62,156 nt of DNA from positions 1-62,156 of the forward strand of contig VEPJ01000150.1 in assembly GCA_012026925.1 (NCBI GenBank). The letters run 5' to 3'. This document shows positions 57,209 through 62,156 of the stretch, in pieces (position 1 is the stretch's first letter; each line of letters begins with the position of its first letter). Under the pieces are notes generated by a model, which did not search any database, was not told where the DNA came from, and was given only the letters and a program-made list of their open reading frames with translations. The position numbers were made by a program, and so were the translations under genes. This DNA is from Gammaproteobacteria bacterium. Its GTDB lineage: Bacteria; Pseudomonadota; Gammaproteobacteria; Steroidobacterales; Steroidobacteraceae.

Positions 57209-58732
57209 CTACACGGCGGTGGCGGCGGACTCCGCAAGCGGGTGGCTGGCCAGCCACGCGTCGAGCCGGTCCTCGCTGCCCGGGGGGACGTGCAGGGCCA
57301 GCTTGCTGCGCCGGTAGAGGATGTCCTCGGCCGTCACCGCCCATTCCTCGCGGCGCAGGTAATCGATCTCGCTGCGGTACAGGCCGGGCAGGATCTCCTC
57401 ACCGAGGTCCCCGGGCGAGCGCGCACCGCCCAGGATCCGCTCGGCCCGCGTGCCATAGGCCCGGGCGTAGCGCCGCAGGAGCGGTTCCGGCGCCCAGCCA
57501 TACGTCCTGCGCAGGCGGGCGAGAAACGCGGCGAAGTCGGCGTTGGGCATGTCCCCACCGGGCAGCGGGGCGCCGGCCGTCCAGTGCCGCAGCGGCCAAC
57601 CGAGCGCGGGCGCCAGCTCGTCGAGCACGTCCTCGGCCAGCTTGCGGTACGTCGTGAGCTTGCCGCCGTAGATGGAGAGCAGCGGCGGCCCCTGGCCATC
57701 GAGGTCGAGCACGTAGTCGCGGGTCACGCTGGTGGCGCGGTCCCTGGGGTCCGCCAGCAGCGGCCGCAGCCCGGCGAACGTCCACACCACGTCCTTGCGC
57801 TCCAGGCCGCCCGCGAAGTACTGGTTGGCCATCGCGACGAGGTAGTCGATCTCGCGCTCCGCGATCTGCGGCGTCGAGAGGTCGCCGGTGTAGTCCATCT
57901 CGGTCGTGCCGATCAGCGTGAAGTCACCCTCGTAGGGAATCGCGAAGACGATGCGGCCGTCCGCGCCCTGGAAGATGTAGGCGTAGTCGTGCTCGAAGAG
58001 CTTCGGCACGACGATGTGGCTGCCCTTCACCTGGCGCGGGTGCGCACGGGCCGGAACGGGCGTCGCCTCGTCGAGGAAGCGATCGACCCATGGCCCCGTC
58101 GCGTTCACCACCGCGCGCGCCGCCACGCGCGTCTTTTCGCCGCCGGCGTGCGCGAGGGTCGCGAGCCAGCGGTCGGCGCCGCGTTCGAGTCGCACGCAGC
58201 GCGCACGAGTGAGGACGGTCGCACCGTGCTCGCGAGCGTCCATCGCGTTGATGACGACCAGCCGCGCGTCGTCCACCCAGGCGTCGGAGTACACGAAACC
58301 CTTCGTATAGCGCGCCTCGAGTGGCTGGCCGGCCACGTGCTTGCGCAGGTTCACGCCTTCCGAGCCCTCGAGCAGCCTGCGACGCGCGAGGTGGTCGTAG
58401 AGCAGGAGCCCCGCGCGGATCATCCACGCCGGGCGCAGGTGCGCATCGTGCGGCAGCACGAAGCGCAGCGGCCAGCAGATGTGTGGCGCCGAGGCGAGCA
58501 CCACCTCGCGCTCGCGCAGCGACTTGCGCACCAGCTTGAAGTCGTAGAACTCGAGGTAGCGCAAGCCGCCGTGGATCAGCTTCGTGCTCGCGGACGAGGT
58601 GTGCGCCGCCAGGTCGTGCTGCTCGCAGAGCAGCGTCGCGAGGCCGCGTCCTGCCGCGTCGCGCGCGATGCCGACGCCGGTGATGCCGCCGCCGACGACC
58701 AGCAGGTCGACTTCGCGCGCGGTACCGGTCAT
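57209..58732 (-). CDS. glpD: Glycerol-3-phosphate dehydrogenase (aerobic, FAD-dependent)
   Basis: The 507-residue membrane-associated flavoenzyme oxidises glycerol-3-phosphate to dihydroxyacetone phosphate and feeds electrons to quinones. [23 protein letters not shown] is the FAD site (about residues 8-30), [24 protein letters not shown] the GlpD signature, and [17 protein letters not shown] and [17 protein letters not shown] later family blocks. The start ATG overlaps the stop of the upstream hydroxyacid dehydrogenase gene (ATGA). The coupling ties glycerol oxidation to the sulfolactate genes. Confidence 0.95.
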   Translation of the reverse strand: MTGTAREVDLLVVGGGITGVGIARDAAGRGLATLLCEQHDLAAHTSSASTKLIHGGLRYLEFYDFKLVRKSLREREVVLASAPHICWPLRFVLPHDAHLRPAWMIRAGLLLYDHLARRRLLEGSEGVNLRKHVAGQPLEARYTKGFVYSDAWVDDARLVVINAMDAREHGATVLTRARCVRLERGADRWLATLAHAGGEKTRVAARAVVNATGPWVDRFLDEATPVPARAHPRQVKGSHIVVPKLFEHDYAYIFQGADGRIVFAIPYEGDFTLIGTTEMDYTGDLSTPQIAEREIDYLVAMANQYFAGGLERKDVVWTFAGLRPLLADPRDRATSVTRDYVLDLDGQGPPLLSIYGGKLTTYRKLAEDVLDELAPALGWPLRHWTAGAPLPGGDMPNADFAAFLARLRRTYGWAPEPLLRRYARAYGTRAERILGGARSPGDLGEEILPGLYRSEIDYLRREEWAVTAEDILYRRSKLALHVPPGSEDRLDAWLASHPLAESAATAV

Positions 58733-59655
58733 GCCTGCAGGTGCCGGAGCACCGCCTGCGCGGTCACCGAGCTCACGCGGACGTTGGATTCGTCGGTCAC
58801 CCCGGCGACGTGCGGCGTAAGGATCAGGTTCGGCACGCCGGCGAAGCGCGCGCCGTACGCCGCGTCCACGGGCTCGCGCTCGAACACGTCGAGTGCGGCT
58901 CCGCCGAGCCGCCCGGCCTTGAGCGCCTCGACCAGCGCGATCTCGTCCACGACACCGCCCCGGGCCGCGTTGACGAGGATCGCGTCGCGCTTCATGCGCG
59001 CGAGCGCCGCGGCGTCGATCATGTTGCGCGTGTCGCTGGTGAGCGGTACGTGGAGGCTCACCACGTCGCTGCCGGCGAGGATTTCCTCGAGCGTCTGTCG
59101 GGCGGCGCCGCTCCACGCCGCGTTGTCGGCAGGCAGCAGCGGGTCGTACGCGGCGACGGTCATGCCCAGGTCGCGCGCCATCCGGGCGGTGACCCGGGCG
59201 ATCGCGCCGAACCCGACCAGACCGAGACGCTTGCCCGCGAGTTCACGGCCCATGAGTTCGGTGCGCGGCCACTCGCCGGCCGCCACGCGGGCCGTCGCGA
59301 GCCAGGCGCGGCGCAGCAGCATCAACGCGGCGGTGATGACGTATTCGGCGACCGACAGGTCGTTGGCGCCCGTCGCGGGATGGACCGCGATCCCGCGGGC
59401 CTTGCAGGCCTCGACGTCGATGTTGTCGAGGCCGACGCCGAGCCGCCCGACGACGCGCAGCTGGCCGGCCGCCTCGAGAAGCGCGCCGCGCACCTGCGTT
59501 CGATTGCGCACGATGAGCGCACGGGCCTCGCGCGCTTCCGCGAGCAGCCGCGCCGGGTCGTCGACCAGCCTTGGATCGTAAAGGACACTCCGGCCGGCGA
59601 ATGTTTCGCGGATGGCCGCCTCGTCCATGAATTCCGTGATGACGATTTCGGCCAT
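58729..59655 (-). CDS. slcC: D-2-hydroxyacid dehydrogenase, probable (S)-sulfolactate dehydrogenase SlcC
   Basis: A 308-residue NAD-dependent 2-hydroxyacid dehydrogenase. LGLVGFGAIARVTARMARDLGM is the nucleotide site, NAARGGVVDE has the catalytic arginine, DVFEREP the glutamate and LILTPHVAGVT the histidine. Alone this would be a generic SerA/ghrB-type enzyme. The neighbours ComC, SuyB and SuyA are the known partners of SlcC, which oxidises (S)-sulfolactate to sulfopyruvate. ATG 59655 has CGGAGACACGC upstream. It begins 16 bases after comC and is coupled to glpD downstream. Confidence 0.85.
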   Translation of the reverse strand: MAEIVITEFMDEAAIRETFAGRSVLYDPRLVDDPARLLAEAREARALIVRNRTQVRGALLEAAGQLRVVGRLGVGLDNIDVEACKARGIAVHPATGANDLSVAEYVITAALMLLRRAWLATARVAAGEWPRTELMGRELAGKRLGLVGFGAIARVTARMARDLGMTVAAYDPLLPADNAAWSGAARQTLEEILAGSDVVSLHVPLTSDTRNMIDAAALARMKRDAILVNAARGGVVDEIALVEALKAGRLGGAALDVFEREPVDAAYGARFAGVPNLILTPHVAGVTDESNVRVSSVTAQAVLRHLQA

Positions 59656-59671
59656 GCGTGTCTCCGTCGGG

Positions 59672-60691
59672 TCAGGCCGGGTGGTCGATGAGCGCGCGGA
59701 TCTCGGCGTAAAGCGGCGCGGGGATGGCGAGGCCATCGGCCGCGGCCCTGGCGCGGTTCCCGAGGCGCTTCGTGCCCGGCAGACGCGCGCCCGGTTCGGC
59801 GCCGATCGCCTCGAGGATGGCGGTCATGCGGGAGTCGTATGCGCCGGCGGACAGGCGGGCAGGATCGAGGGCGATGAACACGTGCCCCATGTTCGGCGGT
59901 CCGCCCTTGTCGTCGAAAAACGAGCTCGCTTCCCAGCCGTAGGCGCTGCCGGTGACGGCCGCCGCGAGGATCTCGATCATGAGGGCGAGCGCGCCGCCCT
60001 TGGCACCGCCGATCGGAAGCAGAGTGCCCGCGAGCGCCGCCTTCGCGTCCGTCGTTGGCTGTCCGTTCGCGTCCACGGCCCAGTCGCCGGGAATCGGTTT
60101 CCCTGCCTTCTCGGCTGCAACGATCTTGCCGCGTGCCGCCACGGACATCGCGAGGTCGATGACGAGCGGCGGTTGCCCCCCGGGCAATGGTGCGCCGAAC
60201 GCGAGCGGGTTCGTTCCGAGCATCGCCTTGCGTCCACCCCAGAAGGCCATCGCCTTCGGGGAGTTCGCAAGCACCAGCGCGACGAGCCCGCGCTCCGCCA
60301 GGCGCTCGGCGTGCGCCCCGGCCTGTCCGAAATGGTGCGAGCGATGGATCGCCGCCACGGCGACGCCATTCTCGCGCGCCAGCGGCGCGAGCGCCTCGAT
60401 CGCGGCGTCGATGGCGGGGTAGGCGAACCCGAAGCCGCCATCCACGCGCAGCGCCGAGCCGGCCACTTTCTCGACGGTGGGCCGTGCGTACCCGTCCACC
60501 TTCCCGGCGCGCGACTGCATTGCATAGGACGGAACGCGCGACAGGCCGTGGCCCGCCTGTCCGTCGGCTTCGGCGGCGGCGAGCGCCCGTGCCGTCGGTC
60601 CGGCGTTCCCGGGGCTCGTCCGGCTCGCGGCCAGCGCATCACGCGCGAGAGCTTCGGCCTCCGCGAGGCTCAGTCGTACCGGCTCCGACAT
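59672..60691 (-). CDS. comC: Ldh2-family dehydrogenase, probable (R)-sulfolactate dehydrogenase ComC
   Basis: A 339-residue member of the malate/L-sulfolactate/L-lactate dehydrogenase family. AEADGQAGHGLSRVPSYAMQSRAGKVDG, AIHRSHHFGQAGAHAERLAERGLVALVLANS and MLGTNPLAFGAPLPG are family blocks containing the catalytic histidine, and GGAKGGALALMIEILAAAVTGSAYG is the late conserved loop. In sulfolactate degraders ComC reduces sulfopyruvate to (R)-sulfolactate, so SlcC plus ComC epimerise the substrate for the R-specific lyase. It lies 6 bases after suyB. Confidence 0.88.
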   Translation of the reverse strand: MSEPVRLSLAEAEALARDALAASRTSPGNAGPTARALAAAEADGQAGHGLSRVPSYAMQSRAGKVDGYARPTVEKVAGSALRVDGGFGFAYPAIDAAIEALAPLARENGVAVAAIHRSHHFGQAGAHAERLAERGLVALVLANSPKAMAFWGGRKAMLGTNPLAFGAPLPGGQPPLVIDLAMSVAARGKIVAAEKAGKPIPGDWAVDANGQPTTDAKAALAGTLLPIGGAKGGALALMIEILAAAVTGSAYGWEASSFFDDKGGPPNMGHVFIALDPARLSAGAYDSRMTAILEAIGAEPGARLPGTKRLGNRARAAADGLAIPAPLYAEIRALIDHPA

Positions 60692-60697
60692 GCGGTC

Positions 60698-61870
60698 TCA
60701 CGCGCTCCGGTACAGCTTGGTCATCACGAATTCCTGGTGACCGAGCGCCTCGGCGGCCGTGTAGCGGCCATTGGCCGTGCGCACGATCATGTCGATCAGC
60801 GCGTCGCCGGCCTGGTCGATCGTGATCTCGCGACGGACGATGCCGGAGACGTCCACGTCCACGTGCTCCGACATGAGCCGCACGGTGCGCGGATTACCGG
60901 TGACCTTGATCACCGGCATGATCGGGTTGCCGATCACGTTGCCCTGGCCGGTCGGGAAGATGTGCAGCACGTAGCCGGCGGCGGCCTGCAGCGTGCAGCA
61001 CTCGGCGGCGGCGGACGACGTGTCCATGAAGTACAGGCCCGGGCCGCGGGCCGGCGCCTCGGCCGGCTCGAGCACGTCGATGAACTTCACCTTCTTGCCG
61101 ATCTTCTCGAGGTTGCCGAGCGCCTTCTCCTCGATCGTGGTGAGGCCGCCGGCGATGTTGCCCTTGGTCGGCTGGCTGTCGGAGAGGTCGGAGGTCTTGT
61201 GCGCCTCGATCACCTCGTCCTGGTAGGCCTGCCAGGTCTTCATGAACTTCTCGCGCACCTCGGGCGTGGCGGCGCGGGCCGCGGCGAGGTGCTCGGCGCC
61301 GGTCAGCTCCGACGTCTCGCCGAAGCAGCCGTAGAGGCCGGCGGGGACCAGCTTGTCGTACATGTTGCCGACGGTGGGGCAGGAGGCGAGGCCGGTGGTG
61401 GTGTCGGACTCGCCGCACTTCGCGGCGATCCACAGTTCCTCGAGGTCGCACGGCACGCGCACCTGCTCGCTCGCGAAGTGCACGAACTCCTTGGCCTTGC
61501 GCGACGCGGCGGCGATGGTGGCGATGTCGCCGTTGCCCTCGATCCAGAAGCCGGCGACCGGCTTGCCGGTGGCGGCGATGCCCTCGACGATCTTCTGCGT
61601 CCAGCCCGGCTCGATGCCGATCACGATGCAGGCCGCCACGTTCGGGTTGGCGCCCGTGCCGATCATGGTGCGGAAGTGCAGGTCGAGGTCGGCGCCGAAC
61701 TGCAGGCGCCCGTAGGCGTGCGGCAGCGCGAGCGTGCCCTGGATGTTGTTCGCCACCGAGACGCAGGCGGCGTTCGAGATGTCGTCCACGGGAAGGATGG
61801 CGACGTGGTTGCGGATGCCGACGCGGCCGTTCTCGCGGCGGTAGGCCCAGATCTTCTTGCCAGTGCTCAT
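60698..61870 (-). CDS. suyB: (R)-sulfolactate sulfo-lyase large subunit SuyB (UxaA family)
   Basis: A 390-residue UxaA/altronate-dehydratase-type subunit. [26 protein letters not shown] opens the family domain. [39 protein letters not shown] (the CGxSDxxSG-type metal/Fe-binding block) and [24 protein letters not shown] follow. Cysteines in [12 protein letters not shown] and ECCTLQAA may bind iron. With SuyA it splits sulfolactate into pyruvate and sulfite. Length (about 390) and the separate small partner match SuyB rather than one-piece sugar-acid dehydratases. No sulfite exporter or dehydrogenase gene is within the window. Confidence 0.9.
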   Translation of the reverse strand: MSTGKKIWAYRRENGRVGIRNHVAILPVDDISNAACVSVANNIQGTLALPHAYGRLQFGADLDLHFRTMIGTGANPNVAACIVIGIEPGWTQKIVEGIAATGKPVAGFWIEGNGDIATIAAASRKAKEFVHFASEQVRVPCDLEELWIAAKCGESDTTTGLASCPTVGNMYDKLVPAGLYGCFGETSELTGAEHLAAARAATPEVREKFMKTWQAYQDEVIEAHKTSDLSDSQPTKGNIAGGLTTIEEKALGNLEKIGKKVKFIDVLEPAEAPARGPGLYFMDTSSAAAECCTLQAAAGYVLHIFPTGQGNVIGNPIMPVIKVTGNPRTVRLMSEHVDVDVSGIVRREITIDQAGDALIDMIVRTANGRYTAAEALGHQEFVMTKLYRSA

Positions 61871-61883
61871 GGTGGGCCTCCGC

Positions 61884-62156
61884 TTACCAGCGCTTGGTCT
61901 TGAGGTTGTGGACGTGGACGTGCTCGCCCTGGCGGACGTCGGCGACGATGCGGCCGATGTCCTGGCCGTACTTGATCACCGTGTCGCCGGGCTTCAGGTC
62001 CTTGAGCGCCACCTTGTGGCCGATCGGCACGTCCATCTTCGCCGTGAGGCGGAAGTCGGAGTTGTCGTGCGTCACGACGCACAGCATCTCGGTGCCGGCC
62101 TTGAGGCCTTCGACGACCACGACGCCGACGTTGTCCTTCGGGTCGTGCACGAGCAG
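61884..62156 (-). CDS. suyA: (R)-sulfolactate sulfo-lyase small subunit SuyA (5' end at window edge)
   Basis: A SAF-domain subunit of the UxaA family: [62 protein letters not shown]. The histidine-rich end ([12 protein letters not shown]) is the usual SAF active-site segment. The reading frame is open to the last base; an internal GTG at 62148-62150 exists, but family N-termini are a few residues longer, so the true start lies outside. It precedes suyB by 13 bases. It is the first visible gene of the long minus-strand block. Confidence 0.9.
   Translation of the reverse strand: MLVHDPKDNVGVVVVEGLKAGTEMLCVVTHDNSDFRLTAKMDVPIGHKVALKDLKPGDTVIKYGQDIGRIVADVRQGEHVHVHNLKTKRW

Noticed and set aside
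60698-62156. Altronate or galactarate dehydratase for UxaA-family genes
   Set aside because: The two-piece organisation, subunit sizes and adjacent SlcC- and ComC-type dehydrogenases fit sulfolactate sulfo-lyase better.

Overview
The window is GC-rich (about two-thirds G+C by eye) and gene-dense. No RNA gene, CRISPR array, insertion sequence or phage gene was recognised. Gene content points to a free-living, probably marine or sediment-associated proteobacterium, most likely gammaproteobacterial and mixotrophic. The reasons are a red-type (form IC) RuBisCO operon with CbbX and CbbR, a wax-ester synthase/DGAT, a DUF2282/DUF692/DUF2063/DoxX bufferin operon, sulfolactate catabolism and a Cyc2-like cytochrome-porin. 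Taxonomy below phylum is inference only. The longest stretch without a gene is about 270 bases (19713-19980), so no gap exceeds 300 bases.

Layout. 1-2204: quinolinate synthase (5' end outside the window) and L-aspartate oxidase, for NAD synthesis. 2221-10823: MAPEG protein, glycosyltransferase with TPR-like repeats, quinone oxidoreductase plus SDR, a large GH63-type glucosidase, a DUF885 metallopeptidase-like protein and an SRPBCC protein. 10936-14666: pgi, a tyrosine-phosphatase-like protein and an orphan TAXI-type binding protein in one operon. 14645-17331: serine hydrolase, 2-hydroxychromene-2-carboxylate isomerase-like protein and a YfcG-like GST. 17282-19712: a complete bufferin operon (RiPP-type copper chelator precursor, MNIO enzyme, partner protein, DoxX). 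19981-22658: two tandem amidohydrolases, one lacking the metal-binding HxH. 22805-23740: META-domain lipoprotein.

23780-30425 is a lipid/oxygenase module. It holds a wax-ester synthase/DGAT, two paralogous soluble diiron proteins, a ferredoxin-reductase fused to a 2Fe-2S domain, a MerR-type regulator and an enoyl-CoA hydratase. Two matching palindromes lie in front of the regulator and the reductase operon. 31513-36798 carries a CaiB/BaiF CoA-transferase, an HMG-CoA-lyase-type enzyme and LeuCD homologues that together could degrade citraconate/(R)-citramalate, with a CDF cation transporter inserted on the other strand. 36861-41354 has a subfamily-I haloalkane dehalogenase, the Cyc2-like cytochrome-porin, an FTR1 permease with an outer-membrane-like C-terminal extension, and a cupredoxin behind a Fur-like box.

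42182-48023 is the Calvin-cycle locus: divergent cbbR, then cbbL-cbbS-cbbX-fbp-prk, with two TNA-N7-TNA CbbR half-sites exactly 32 bp apart. A REP-like hairpin separates it from a P2-type cation ATPase and a Dyp-type peroxidase. From 62156 back to 51677 eight genes run on the minus strand almost without gaps: sulfolactate sulfo-lyase SuyA-SuyB, the two sulfolactate dehydrogenases, glycerol-3-phosphate dehydrogenase, glycerol kinase, a three-part fusion (fatty-acid-hydroxylase membrane domain, beta-lactamase-like serine hydrolase, golvesin-like domain) and a carotenoid-desaturase-like flavoprotein. This block could process the glycerol and sulfolactate released from sulfoquinovosyl lipids. The fusion protein and its placement are the least explained features of the window.
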